From positions 186,001-250,000 of the forward strand of contig NZ_AP018249.1 in the NCBI RefSeq assembly GCF_002368295.1: a stretch of 64,000 nt of DNA, written 5' to 3'. Each line of letters starts with the position of its first letter. Positions within the stretch are counted from its first letter, which is position 1. The stretch is from Tolypothrix tenuis PCC 7101 (GTDB taxonomy: Bacteria > Cyanobacteriota > Cyanobacteriia > Cyanobacteriales > Nostocaceae). Below, piece after piece: positions 25,442-34,288 of the stretch. A program made the position numbers and the translations under genes. The notes under the pieces are model-generated. The model saw only the letters and a program-made list of their open reading frames with translations. It ran no database searches and was not told the origin of the DNA.

Positions 25442-26170
25442 TCAACTTTGAGAATTTTCACGCCTTGTAAAAAGCTGACTATCAGCAAGTTGATAGCCAG
25501 TGCCATTGAAACAAAAATTCAATTGACGTAGCTGCTCTTGCTCGGTTTGCAGTACCTTAATGCACGATAATGCCTGACCTCGGTTCTCTCCCACCTCCAA
25601 TAAATGCTTACCTGGTGGCAGATTGGGATTCAAGTAACTCAAGAATACCTGAGTGATTGGTTTGTCCTTTCTGACCCAGTAACCAGTATACAGACATCCC
25701 AAAGCACCGCAGACATCAGGCGTATTAAAGTTGAAAACTGCCAACCTGCCGTCTTTTCCTTCCACACTCCAAGCCAGTATATTTTTAGCAGATGCTTTGG
25801 CATTTAACGCTGTATTTTCTACAATTACCTGTTCAATTACTGAAGTAGACACAAAATTAGTAGCTTTATTCCAATTAACGGTTGCCGCATTTAAGCTACA
25901 GCCTCCTAAGCTAATAAAAACTGACAGCAACAAAAAGATGCCCAAGCCAATGCGAAACCAATGAATCCAGTAGCGTACCCTCATAGGAGGTGCTGGTAAT
26001 TCATACCCAGTTGTCCTCAGTGGTTGAGACTGAGTAAAGGAGCCAGAGGAAGAATCAACTTCCTTGCCTTGCGCTGTTTGTCCAAGGTGTTTTTTTGAAT
26101 TGGTATCAGTATCAAGTATTTCTTTTATCTCATGGGCTGACGTAATAGAGGTTTTAGATAAATCTGTCAT
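25442..26170 (-). CDS. Membrane-anchored protein, probable transfer-related
   Basis: 242 residues. A polar 65-residue N-terminus precedes a single hydrophobic helix (about 71-90, ending ISLGGCS). The LGGC looks like a lipobox, but it is 88 residues from the start and so is probably not processed as a normal lipoprotein. The C-terminal 150 residues would be periplasmic and contain several Cys (CGALGCLYTGYW, SCIKVLQ, NFCFNG) that may form disulfides. It begins 3 bp after the large exported protein 26174-28168, so the two form an operon. Together with the coupling protein they suggest a conjugative or secretion function; the family is not recognised. Confidence 0.7.
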   Translation of the reverse strand: MTDLSKTSITSAHEIKEILDTDTNSKKHLGQTAQGKEVDSSSGSFTQSQPLRTTGYELPAPPMRVRYWIHWFRIGLGIFLLLSVFISLGGCSLNAATVNWNKATNFVSTSVIEQVIVENTALNAKASAKNILAWSVEGKDGRLAVFNFNTPDVCGALGCLYTGYWVRKDKPITQVFLSYLNPNLPPGKHLLEVGENRGQALSCIKVLQTEQEQLRQLNFCFNGTGYQLADSQLFTRRENSQS

Positions 26171-26173
26171 ACT

Positions 26174-28168
26174 CTACCTCCCATTTTCAGTATTTTTAGC
26201 ACTGCTGATGTAGCTATAAGTTACATTAGGAGAGCAGGTTAAGCTTCCGTTCTCGCTATTACTGTTATTGCGATAACGAGCTAAAGTGCTTTTGCCGTAA
26301 TCTTTGAGACTGAGACGGCCAAGGGCATCTGAGCCATTTCCATCCACTTTGCTGTAATCACCACCAAAATGCTTTTGAGCCACTCGTTCAATTAGGCGTT
26401 CGCCCGTAAATGGCTGTCCTGTAGCCGGATCGATTTGCTCTTGTGTTACTTGAATTTTGTTAGCCATATCAGCCATAAACGCCCTATCTTGGTCAGCAGT
26501 CGGAAAAAACTCAAATAGTTCAGCCTCTGTTGGTTGATGCCTTTGCTTGACTTGATTCAGGAACTCTTGACCTCCAGGCTTGGCAGCAATTAACTGCACT
26601 ACATAGGGGTTATAACTCATGAACTGGTAGCGACCGAGAGCGCGACCACAATTTGAACCTCTATCAGTACAGGAATATACGCCAACTGCTTTGTAATCCT
26701 TGCTACTAGCGCTCTCAGTTTCCCCAATTGCATTTAAGAGCGATTGCGCCAAGCGCACTGCCGGAGGCAATCGCAAATCAATACCGGAGAACGATTGACC
26801 TGTTATCGATTTACTATCATTACTAAACGTACATGGATTAATCTTCTCTGTTACTCCAGTACCGTTGGTAGCGCTAGCTTGAGGCTCTCTTGTCGCTCGA
26901 ACTGGAGCATACGCAGTATTTGTCCTCTGTTCGCTCAAATTGCCTACAAACATCAAGGAGTTAACCTTGTAGCTGAAAAAAGGAACAGGCCCGATAAAAT
27001 AAGGTGTACAACCCATTCGCCAAGCACAGAACCGAAAGAACAAAGCCGTATCTACCGTATCAGTAGTTTCATTCGGCTCCATTACCACCACCTTAAAAGC
27101 TTTACCAAACGGTAGCCTTCCTGTTGGTTCCCGACCGTTATTCACTGCTTTCAGGATACCCTGCCCGCCCTCGACTTCTTGGTATTTACCGGAAATCCAC
27201 TGCTTTCCTTCTAACTTACTGCGATCGTGGAACTCCCTACCACCTGCATTTTCTAAATCATCTAATTCTAAGTAAGCGCAGTCTTTTTCATTACAAGGCA
27301 CAGAAAACCCTTGCACATCTGAACCAGAAATCGTATTGTTACGCCGATTTTCTGCTGGCCCATAAACTACATCAATCCGCATTACCAAACTACCAATTTC
27401 AGTCATGGGATTAGGCATTGACCCTAAAGGTACTTGTCCCAAACCAGGAATATCCCAAACATTGCTATTCATCCAGCCTGTAAATTGTTGTAGCTGTACT
27501 GCATCTAAGTTAGGAATTGAAGAAATAGAAAACTTTGACAAGTCAATTTGTCCTAGCTTCATTTGCCCAACTTCATACTGTTTGAGTACCTGAGCTAATG
27601 TTAAATTAGATGCGGCAATTCCTTGAGATTTTAGTAATGCGTTAACTGGTGTAATATTGTTTACTTGTATGTCAGCTAATTCTGGAACAACCTGAGCTAA
27701 GTGCATCAATGTTTGCTCCCCAATTAGAGGAAATTTACTCAAGGTAATTTTGTTTAAATCTATACTTTTAATATCTGTGTTCGCCTCTGGTGCTGTGCGG
27801 AAAGCGATCGCCTGCAAAGAAAACTCCTCTGCCTGCAATGCTTCACTGATATCTCCTAACTTCAAATATTGGTCAGGAGTCATACCTACATTCCAACTGC
27901 GACTCAAGTCATAACCCAGTGTTTGGCTGTATGGACTGCCATCAATTGCACCAGATTGACTGATACCTGGTAGCTGGGACAGAGAAATACGGCTCCAGTC
28001 TGGGAGCAAAACTTTAGTAGCTCTTAGTCGAGACTGAGGATTTGCAACTTCTACAATTCGAGTCGGTAAATTGCCACCAAATGTGTTGATTGTAGCTTGT
28101 GCAGCAATACTATAAATAATATAACTAATGACAACCAGAAGAAATATCCATGCTTTTGGAATCTTCAT
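26174..28168 (-). CDS. Large exported protein with lysozyme/transglycosylase-like C-terminus
   Basis: 664 residues. An N-terminal hydrophobic helix (about 5-25, WIFLLVVISYIIYSIAAQA) would anchor or export it. Residues 40-240 contain repeated segments with the flavour of leucine-rich or pentapeptide-like units (IDLNKITLSKFP, IDLSKFSISSIP). The central part has paired Cys. From about 480 a lysozyme-like fold is suggested by LLNAIGETES with a candidate catalytic Glu, ALGRYQFMSY (the GxYQF motif of lytic transglycosylases and endolysins) and a later AQKHFGGDYSK. Specialised transglycosylases (VirB1-like) open the cell wall for type IV secretion, fitting the coupling protein upstream. The fusion to a long repeat-containing domain is unusual. 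Confidence 0.72.
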   Translation of the reverse strand: MKIPKAWIFLLVVISYIIYSIAAQATINTFGGNLPTRIVEVANPQSRLRATKVLLPDWSRISLSQLPGISQSGAIDGSPYSQTLGYDLSRSWNVGMTPDQYLKLGDISEALQAEEFSLQAIAFRTAPEANTDIKSIDLNKITLSKFPLIGEQTLMHLAQVVPELADIQVNNITPVNALLKSQGIAASNLTLAQVLKQYEVGQMKLGQIDLSKFSISSIPNLDAVQLQQFTGWMNSNVWDIPGLGQVPLGSMPNPMTEIGSLVMRIDVVYGPAENRRNNTISGSDVQGFSVPCNEKDCAYLELDDLENAGGREFHDRSKLEGKQWISGKYQEVEGGQGILKAVNNGREPTGRLPFGKAFKVVVMEPNETTDTVDTALFFRFCAWRMGCTPYFIGPVPFFSYKVNSLMFVGNLSEQRTNTAYAPVRATREPQASATNGTGVTEKINPCTFSNDSKSITGQSFSGIDLRLPPAVRLAQSLLNAIGETESASSKDYKAVGVYSCTDRGSNCGRALGRYQFMSYNPYVVQLIAAKPGGQEFLNQVKQRHQPTEAELFEFFPTADQDRAFMADMANKIQVTQEQIDPATGQPFTGERLIERVAQKHFGGDYSKVDGNGSDALGRLSLKDYGKSTLARYRNNSNSENGSLTCSPNVTYSYISSAKNTENGR

Positions 28169-28319
28169 AATTTCAGGTTTTAAAATGACAGCAACTATAC
28201 CCCAACAAGCAAAGTAATTTATTGAATAAAACCCCGGCGTTGCTGAATGAAGGAATGAAAATTAAAAATTCAATCTCTCAACCTCTTACTCTCTGCGCCT
28301 GGAGCGTGTTAGCGAAGCG

Positions 28320-28331
28320 GGGCGTAAGCCC
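28320..28331. repeat. Short palindromic repeat GGGC-GTAA-GCCC
   Basis: Part of a 40-bp stretch (28303-28333) of dispersed Nostocales repeat DNA in the 248-bp gap between two minus-strand genes. Compare 11721-11731. Confidence 0.35.
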
Positions 28332-28416
28332 GACAAAAATCATCCCACGGATCAGCAACGCCAAAAACCCAATTACTTGTTGCTTATTGGGTGTAGAAAG
28401 AGAGTGAAAATATGAC

Positions 28417-28731
28417 TTATAACTCTAACTCAGGGGATGCTGACTGTTGACTTTTCTTAGACTTGTAACCTGAGCCAGAACCATATCCTGGTAATTGAGG
28501 ATTAGGATTGGCAGCTGATTCAGTGTAAGGTGTATCCCCAAGATTGATTTCAAAGATATTCTCTTGATAACCATCCCTAAATTGGTCTGCTTGCCAGGGA
28601 TTATTATTATCTCCAGAACTTGATTGCTTAACACCGTAACATAAAGATTGATAGCCACTGCCAGACTGATAATTACTACTGTCGTCAGGATCAAGATTTT
28701 GGTTAATTGTGGGTTCGTTATTCATTGACAT
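28417..28731 (-). CDS. Small low-complexity hypothetical protein
   Basis: 104 residues, rich in Ser, Gly, Asn, Gln and Tyr (SSNYQSGSGYQS, YGSGSGYKSKKSQQ). No hydrophobic segment; probably disordered. It lies upstream of the exported protein gene on the same strand, with a repeat-bearing 248-bp gap, and may head the same transcription unit. The coding call rests on uninterrupted reading frame and position only. Confidence 0.45.
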   Translation of the reverse strand: MSMNNEPTINQNLDPDDSSNYQSGSGYQSLCYGVKQSSSGDNNNPWQADQFRDGYQENIFEINLGDTPYTESAANPNPQLPGYGSGSGYKSKKSQQSASPELEL

Positions 28732-28855
28732 TATCTAAAAAACCTGTAGCAATGCCAGCATAAAAATATTTATCTAGTATCAGCCTTCACCTATTGGACA
28801 TTAATTTTTTAGCCGATTGGCTATTTTTGGTGATGCGCTCATATCGAGATAAAAA

Positions 28856-29554
28856 ATGGAGCAAATGAATTTAATTTCACCAGAAATAATGGCAGAAATT
28901 AGTAATGGTAATAGTAGCAAACTACCAGACAACACCCGAAAAATGCTGCAAATTCTGGCAAGTTTAAATATACCAAAAGAATTATTAGCAAGTCTTTTAG
29001 AAATAGCTGAATTTTCCCTACACCATGTTCGCTACCTTGCAGGGCCATTAGTAATCTATCGCAGTCCTTGGAGTGATACGATTCCCCAATGGTTGAAGTT
29101 TGCTTGTATTCAGGATCGATTGGAACTTATCTTCACTGAATATGAACAGAATCAGGTTGGTGTTTCCAGCACAGCCACAGAAGTTCTTACCTACATGATG
29201 CCAGCAACTTACGAAGCACCTTTACATAGGGACTACGCTGACCTTTATCTTTGGGTAGGTAATGAAGTTTTAACCAAATACGATAAATTACCAAAGGGTT
29301 GTAAGAGTTTTTATGAATTTATAGGTGATGGTGATACGAGCAATGCCAGCAATAATCGCATCATTCATTTTAATCAGGTAAAAAATGAATTCAACTATCT
29401 TAGCAGGTCAATTCGACGCAGCATAGTTAAACACGCAGCACAAGAGGGATGGGGTAAGCGACATGTCAATACCAAGTCGAACTTAGACTCGACCCAAAGC
29501 ACCCCAACTCCTCAACCTTCATCAAATTCAACTGTGCAAATTAGCTTGTTCTGA
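28856..29554 (+). CDS. Conserved hypothetical protein
   Basis: 232 residues starting MEQMNLISPEIMAEISNGN. A helical, soluble protein with an aromatic central region (LAGPLVIYRSPWSDTIPQWLKFACIQDRLELIF) and an Asp/Tyr-rich YADLYLWVGNEVLTKYDKLP. The C-terminus is a Ser/Thr/Pro/Gln tail. No motif is recognised. It is divergent from the transfer-type gene group and is followed at 109 bp by a small membrane protein gene. Confidence 0.65.
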   Translation: MEQMNLISPEIMAEISNGNSSKLPDNTRKMLQILASLNIPKELLASLLEIAEFSLHHVRYLAGPLVIYRSPWSDTIPQWLKFACIQDRLELIFTEYEQNQVGVSSTATEVLTYMMPATYEAPLHRDYADLYLWVGNEVLTKYDKLPKGCKSFYEFIGDGDTSNASNNRIIHFNQVKNEFNYLSRSIRRSIVKHAAQEGWGKRHVNTKSNLDSTQSTPTPQPSSNSTVQISLF

Positions 29555-29662
29555 ATTTTCACTCTTCTCCTCAGCCTATTCAAATTTTTATCTGAGGATT
29601 TTTCTGTTAAATGGAAGCGCTCGCTTCTTTAGTTATGAACATCTATTCTCAAATTAATCATC

Positions 29663-30217
29663 ATGAATACTCAAGAAATTCAAGAAGTTTTAAATCATCT
29701 CATCATTGGAATTACAGCCTTATATGCCATTGTAATGGTCGTTGATTTTGTTGCGGGAATAGTCCATCTGTGGCAAAAATTCACACTCAATATCGAATAC
29801 CATACCAACAACACCACATCTGAACAATCACACCTTGAATCTATTGATATTAAGAAATCTCTCAAGTTAGAAAATCAAAATCAATCAACTAACCGTATTA
29901 TATCAAAACCAGAACCTCAACCAGACAACTTTGTTAGCATTGATGTAGACAAAATTGATTTACGGACAGCCAGAAAAATTGCTACTGCCATAAAAAAAGC
30001 TTCAACATCCAATCATGACTTAATTATCAAACAAAAAGTCAACAGTAAAAGTGTTCCTTTAGCCTGGTTGCAATCACAGATTCAGCATCGTTTAGAACTG
30101 GCACCAGAAATTGTCGCACCCATTATCAGAGAATTGGCTCCTACTGCTTTTACATCTGTTCGAGAAAATATTCAGCATTCTAACATTGCAAAAACATGTA
30201 AACGTCAAGTCAGTTAA
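29663..30217 (+). CDS. Small membrane protein, hypothetical
   Basis: 184 residues. One N-terminal transmembrane helix (about 13-35, IIGITALYAIVMVVDFVAGI) is followed by a linker and a cytoplasmic helical domain (about 100-165: DLRTARKIATAIKKASTS, LAWLQSQIQHRLELAP). The second domain has the look of a small DNA- or protein-binding helical bundle. It lies between a hypothetical gene and the DNA polymerase on the same strand. Function unknown. Confidence 0.6.
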   Translation: MNTQEIQEVLNHLIIGITALYAIVMVVDFVAGIVHLWQKFTLNIEYHTNNTTSEQSHLESIDIKKSLKLENQNQSTNRIISKPEPQPDNFVSIDVDKIDLRTARKIATAIKKASTSNHDLIIKQKVNSKSVPLAWLQSQIQHRLELAPEIVAPIIRELAPTAFTSVRENIQHSNIAKTCKRQVS

Positions 30218-30349
30218 TCATATAAAGAGAGGAATATCGATAGTATTACCTCTCTTTAATAGTTTTTCAAATCTTTTTATAAAACTAATTTGAAGTTGCT
30301 AGATATACAAGCTATCGCTTCTAGGTGATAAATTAAAATTAAATTCATT

Positions 30350-32128
30350 ATGTTTACAAGCTTAATAAATACAAATAATATCAATATTTTTACCATACAA
30401 TATACTCTTGTTTCCAATGTTTCAAGTCTTAATTCTGCTCTTCAACTTCTGTTTCAGGCAGAAGTTTTAGCCATAGATTGTGAAACAACAGGACTTGACC
30501 CCCTAACTGATTCTATTAGACTGATTCAAATAGCTGCACCAAACCATCCGGTAGTGCTGATAGATTTACCAGCTATTCCCAAAAGCGATCGCTCACTTTT
30601 AAAACAACTCCTGAGTAACTCTGCTGTCAAAATTGCTCATAATGCCAAGTTCGACTGGCAATTTCTCACACTCGCAGGACTTCAAACCTCCGGTAAATTC
30701 TTTGATACCCAACTTGCTTATAAAGTTCTAACCGCAGGATTAAAAACAAGCTCATCTTTACAAAATATAGTTAAAAAGTTACTACACTTTCAACTAGATA
30801 AAACTCAACAAATCAGCGATTGGTGTAAACCTCTTACCAAAGCTCAATTGCACTATGCTGCCTTTGATGCTGCCATATTACTTGACCTTTACCCAATTCT
30901 CCTCAAGAAGTTAAAGCAGGCAAAGTTACTCAAAATTGCCCGACTTGAATTTCAGTGTATGCCTGTTGTTGCTCAAATGGAACTTAACGGGATGCTATTT
31001 GACTTGTCTCGATGGCAGATACTGGGTGCAAAACTAGAAATTGAAAAAACAGATGCTTTAAACCAACTCAAGCAACTCCGTATTGCTAGCTCTCAGATGT
31101 CATTGCTGCCAGAACTGACAGATGCAGTAAACCCGAATTCACCTCAGCAAGTTTTGGCTGCTCTCCAAGCTATTGGTATCAAAATCAACTCAACTAATCA
31201 AAGTAAATTGGTTTCTTTAGCTGCACAGTATCCCATAATTCAAGCATTGCTAGATTACCGCCGTCTATCCAAAATTATCGGCACTTTTACCGAGAAACTA
31301 CCGCAGCATATCCACCCCAAAACTGGGAGAATTCATCCCAACTATTATCAATTAGGAGCAAAATCCGGTAGATTTTCTTGCCGCAAACCACCTCTACAAA
31401 ATATTCCCCGCGATCAAACAGCCCGTAGCTGCTTCATTGCTGCCCCTGGCTATAAAATTATCAAAGCCGATTACTCCCAAATAGAACTACGAATTATGGC
31501 TCGGCTTAGTGCTGATATAAAGATGTGCCAAGCCTATCGCCAAGGTGCTGACTTACATCGATTAACAGCATCTCTAGTAACTGGAAAACATATCAATGAA
31601 GTAACTGAAGAAGACCGCAGATTAGCAAAAGCAATAAACTTTGGATTGATTTTCGGTATGGGCGCTGCCAAACTCCAAATTTACGCCCAAGTAAAATATG
31701 GGGTGGCAATGACATTAGAACAAGCAAAAGCTTTCAGAAAACGATTCTTTGAAGCTTATCCTGGAATAGCTAAATGGCATGAAAACATCAAACATGAATA
31801 CACGAGAGGCATTAAAGAAAGTCGTACACTAGCAAATAGACGACGGAGATGGGTAAACAAGCCCCGACTATCAGAGCTCTTTAACCATCCAGTACAAGGT
31901 TTAAACGCCGACATCAACAAATTAGCTATGGTAAAACTTTCAAACCCATTAGCTAAATTCAAAACAAAACTTATCTGTGTAAGACATGATGAAATTGTAC
32001 TGGAATGTCCAGAGACTAAAGTTGAGCAAGTTAGCCACACACTACACAATTGCATGGTTGCTGCTGCCCAAAAGTTTCTCAACCCTATTCCAGTTGTTAT
32101 AGATATTAAAACATCAAATAGCTGGTGA
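30350..32128 (+). CDS. Family A DNA polymerase with 3'-5' exonuclease (PolI-like, no 5' nuclease)
   Basis: 592 residues. A DnaQ-like proofreading domain at about 35-190 has exo I DCETTGLDP (Asp43, Glu45), exo II AHNAKFDWQF and exo III YAAFDAAILL. The polymerase follows: PLQNIPRD, motif A DYSQIELR, the O-helix RRLAKAINFGLIFGMG (motif B) and motif C VRHDEIV near the end. The 5' nuclease domain of chromosomal Pol I is absent, explaining the length (E. coli PolA is 928). At the position equivalent to Klenow Tyr766 the residue is Phe (GLIFG). Stand-alone versions of this kind occur on cyanobacterial plasmids and phages and may replicate or repair the element itself. Confidence 0.93.
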   Translation: MFTSLINTNNINIFTIQYTLVSNVSSLNSALQLLFQAEVLAIDCETTGLDPLTDSIRLIQIAAPNHPVVLIDLPAIPKSDRSLLKQLLSNSAVKIAHNAKFDWQFLTLAGLQTSGKFFDTQLAYKVLTAGLKTSSSLQNIVKKLLHFQLDKTQQISDWCKPLTKAQLHYAAFDAAILLDLYPILLKKLKQAKLLKIARLEFQCMPVVAQMELNGMLFDLSRWQILGAKLEIEKTDALNQLKQLRIASSQMSLLPELTDAVNPNSPQQVLAALQAIGIKINSTNQSKLVSLAAQYPIIQALLDYRRLSKIIGTFTEKLPQHIHPKTGRIHPNYYQLGAKSGRFSCRKPPLQNIPRDQTARSCFIAAPGYKIIKADYSQIELRIMARLSADIKMCQAYRQGADLHRLTASLVTGKHINEVTEEDRRLAKAINFGLIFGMGAAKLQIYAQVKYGVAMTLEQAKAFRKRFFEAYPGIAKWHENIKHEYTRGIKESRTLANRRRRWVNKPRLSELFNHPVQGLNADINKLAMVKLSNPLAKFKTKLICVRHDEIVLECPETKVEQVSHTLHNCMVAAAQKFLNPIPVVIDIKTSNSW

Positions 32129-32230
32129 ACTACCGTTCTGTCGTTCTGTAAAACCTACCCAAAACTACCATTATCTAGTAAAAAATAGACTTATGTAATT
32201 TTGATGTTTACTTCCTGATTCAACGTAGTC

Positions 32231-32377
32231 TCAAGATGACTCTTCTTGGGTTTGTCTACTCCACAGGCTTACACGGTAGAACTTACCGCCATATCTCTTG
32301 CTTTTGGAATATGAATTCCATTTCAGCTGGAAAAATTCCTGGCTGACCAAATTTTCCTCAAACAGATATACTCCCAC
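32231..32377 (-). CDS. Possible small protein, 48 residues
   Basis: A GTG at 32377 opens a frame with protein-like composition (VYLFEENLVSQEFF, KWNSYSKSKRYGGKFYRVSLW) and an AAGGGG 11 nt upstream. The inverted repeat 32379-32412 spans the presumed ribosome binding site. It is short, has no known family and its start is not ATG, so it may not be real. Confidence 0.25.
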   Translation of the reverse strand: MGVYLFEENLVSQEFFQLKWNSYSKSKRYGGKFYRVSLWSRQTQEESS

Positions 32378-32378
32378 C

Positions 32379-32412
32379 GCTAAGGTCGCCCCTTGAACAC
32401 TGCGACCTTAGC
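32379..32412. repeat. Inverted repeat, 11-bp perfect arms
   Basis: GCTAAGGTCGC and GCGACCTTAGC around a 12-nt loop in the polymerase-integrase gap. A GC-rich stem in AT-rich surroundings; could be a terminator core, an operator or a recombinase site. Confidence 0.5.
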
Positions 32413-32505
32413 CAAGCTCAGGGATGACAGTTGCTGTAACGCCACAATGCCAAACAATCACCTCAGACGCTTTGTGCCAGAATAATTAAGTATATAACTT
32501 AGCAT

Positions 32506-32541
32506 TTAAAGCATTAAATACTTAAGTAAGTGATGCTTTAA
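32506..32541. promoter_or_regulatory. Nested 36-bp dyad upstream of integrase
   Basis: TTAAAGCAT and ATGCTTTAA (9-bp arms) share the same centre (32523.5) as an inner perfect palindrome TACTTAAGTA. Arms, spacer and position 121 bp before a tyrosine recombinase gene suit a recombinase core site or an autoregulatory operator. Confidence 0.45.
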
Positions 32542-32661
32542 CATAACTTAATAAATGAGACAGATGTATCCCGAGTACCTGTATTAAGGGACAATAAAAA
32601 TCAGACCTTATAAAAACAGACAAAACTTAAATTATGTCTGATAAATTTACAGGTAAAACAA

Positions 32662-33591
32662 ATGGCTCTGTCGCTGGTACATGTGAACAACTATCGTCAG
32701 GCGATCGCTACTCTATCTCCCAGGCAGGGGGAGGCGAAGTTGATTGCTTTATGGTTGGAAGGGAAGGCAGAGTCATCTGTACAGGCTTACCAGCGTTATA
32801 CGAAGCGATTTTTGGTGTTTTTGGGGAAACCTCTCAACAAGGTGACCTATGAAGATTTGGTGGAATACGCAACTCAATTTCAGGGTCAAGCTGAAAGTAC
32901 TAAACGCATGTATTTGGCGGCGGCTAAAAGTTTGATTTCTTTTGCTCATAAAATTGGTTATTTACCTTTCAATGTTGGTATGGCACTCAAGCTTAATGAA
33001 ATGCCAGACGCAATCAATGAACGCTATTTGGATGAGGCAGATATTAAGTTGTTGGTGCGGATGGCACAGAAAAAATTGGAACAAGTGAAGACACCCAAAA
33101 GACAATACACGGCGCGTCGGAATTTGTTGATCGTTAAGCTGTTGTATCAAGCAGGATTACGGGCTAATGAGTTGTGTCAGTTAACTTGGGGAGATTTAAG
33201 TTCGCGCGGAGACAGTGGTCAGGTTTATGTTCGTAAGGCCAAGGGCAGCAAAAACCGGACTATTCTGATTAAGTCGAAGCTATGGGCGGAATTGATGGAG
33301 TTTAAGGGAAATGCACTCGCGACAGATCCAGTGTTTGCGAGTCAGAAGGGAGGGCATCTCGACCGTCAAAATCTACATCCAATTATTAAGGAGATAGCAG
33401 AAGCTGCTGGGCTGAGTGAAAAGGTTTCAGTTCACTGGTTGCGTCATGCTCATGGTTCTCATGCGATTGAGCGGGGAACTAACCCAGTGCTGGTGAAGGA
33501 AACTTTGGGTCATGCCAACTTGGCGGTGACTGACCGCTATCTCAAGGCTAGACCGAGTGATAGCAGCGCTTTGAAGTTGATGGATTTGTAA
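32662..33591 (+). CDS. Tyrosine recombinase/integrase (XerC/D-like)
   Basis: 309 residues. A SAM-like N-terminal core-binding domain (about 25-105, TKRFLVFLGKPLNKVTYEDL) is followed by the catalytic domain with the complete set: Arg167 (LRANE), the beta-strand Lys region (KAKGSKNRT), HWLRH (His258, Arg261), LGHANL (His284) and Tyr293 (TDRYL). The protein is of the compact XerC/D type and could resolve plasmid multimers or integrate a mobile element. It ends 1 bp before the stop of the convergent RHH/coiled-coil gene, and a nested dyad lies upstream. Confidence 0.93.
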   Translation: MALSLVHVNNYRQAIATLSPRQGEAKLIALWLEGKAESSVQAYQRYTKRFLVFLGKPLNKVTYEDLVEYATQFQGQAESTKRMYLAAAKSLISFAHKIGYLPFNVGMALKLNEMPDAINERYLDEADIKLLVRMAQKKLEQVKTPKRQYTARRNLLIVKLLYQAGLRANELCQLTWGDLSSRGDSGQVYVRKAKGSKNRTILIKSKLWAELMEFKGNALATDPVFASQKGGHLDRQNLHPIIKEIAEAAGLSEKVSVHWLRHAHGSHAIERGTNPVLVKETLGHANLAVTDRYLKARPSDSSALKLMDL

Positions 33592-33592
33592 A

Positions 33593-34174
33593 CTACTGCT
33601 GTACTGGATGGTATAAACCATCTTCTGGGTGGAACTCCCAACCAATGCTTCTTGGGTCGCGGTTACGAGTCCAACTGATGAAATCTTTGGTGGAAAGTTT
33701 TTCAAAGTGGTCTACAAGATATGACGCTGTTAAACCTAGTCTTGAGGCTAAGTTTTGGGCTGGTAATGGTTGAAGTTCTAGTTGTGGCGGGTGGTAATTA
33801 TTTGATTTGCGCTTAGAGCTTGGATATGAGCGCCCAGAGAGGACAGAAATTGCTCCTTCTATTTTTGCTAAGCGTTGGGCAATGGCTTCGGTTTTTTGCT
33901 CTAATAGTGAAAGTCTTTGTTTTGAGCTATCTTCTACACCCGATTCTATACTATCTTCTTGCCTATTAGCGAGTGCGGTCAGTTGGGCTTCTAGATTGTG
34001 TAGACGAGTTTCTATACTCACTTCTGTACCAGAAATTGGCCCCAGGACATGATACAAACCCTGGATAACTAAATCAGTAGCAGTGGTGTGACGTTCTCTT
34101 GCGGCAGTGCGGAGTGCTTTAGTTAAGGTTTTGGGAAGTTTGAAGTTAATTGATTCGCGTTCCATAGCAGCCAT
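33593..34174 (-). CDS. RHH/coiled-coil DNA-binding protein, hypothetical
   Basis: 193 residues in three parts. Residues 5-40 look like a ribbon-helix-helix (RESINFKLPKTLTKALRTAA, then RHTTATDLVIQGLYHVL). Residues 48-115 form a coiled coil with heptads (TRLHNLEAQLTALANRQ, LSLLEQKTEAIAQRLAKIEGAI). The C-terminal 60 residues contain LASRLGLTASYLVDHFEKLS, a second HTH-like segment, and end in a Trp/His-rich stretch (GWEFHPEDGLYHPVQQ). It may be a plasmid partition, copy-number or integrase-control protein. The two stops of this gene and the integrase are adjacent, so they cannot share one transcript. Confidence 0.68.
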   Translation of the reverse strand: MAAMERESINFKLPKTLTKALRTAARERHTTATDLVIQGLYHVLGPISGTEVSIETRLHNLEAQLTALANRQEDSIESGVEDSSKQRLSLLEQKTEAIAQRLAKIEGAISVLSGRSYPSSKRKSNNYHPPQLELQPLPAQNLASRLGLTASYLVDHFEKLSTKDFISWTRNRDPRSIGWEFHPEDGLYHPVQQ

Positions 34175-34288
34175 GTCTACACTACTTATATACTCTAGTA
34201 CAGACAGTTTACCGCGTAGAAGTCGGGTTTTTGAGGAAAGGAACTGTTGCCCAGAAGTGAAAAATTAGTACTATAGGAGAAAAGAGTC

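Larger units (their letters stand above)
32129..32661. other. 533-bp region between polymerase and integrase, with dyads
   Basis: No ORF of normal size. It holds a possible 48-codon minus-strand ORF (32231-32377), an 11-bp-arm inverted repeat (32379-32412) and a nested dyad (32506-32541) 120 bp before the integrase. A short CGGTA/TACCG pair lies near 32274-32288. It looks like regulatory and recombination-site DNA. Confidence 0.5.

Noticed and set aside
32200..32340. TnpB-type C-terminal remnant on the minus strand
   Set aside because: One frame gives ACGVDKPKKSHLETTLNQ, which superficially resembles an IS200/IS605 TnpB end, but the preceding sequence has no TnpB motif (no zinc knuckle or DDE-like region).
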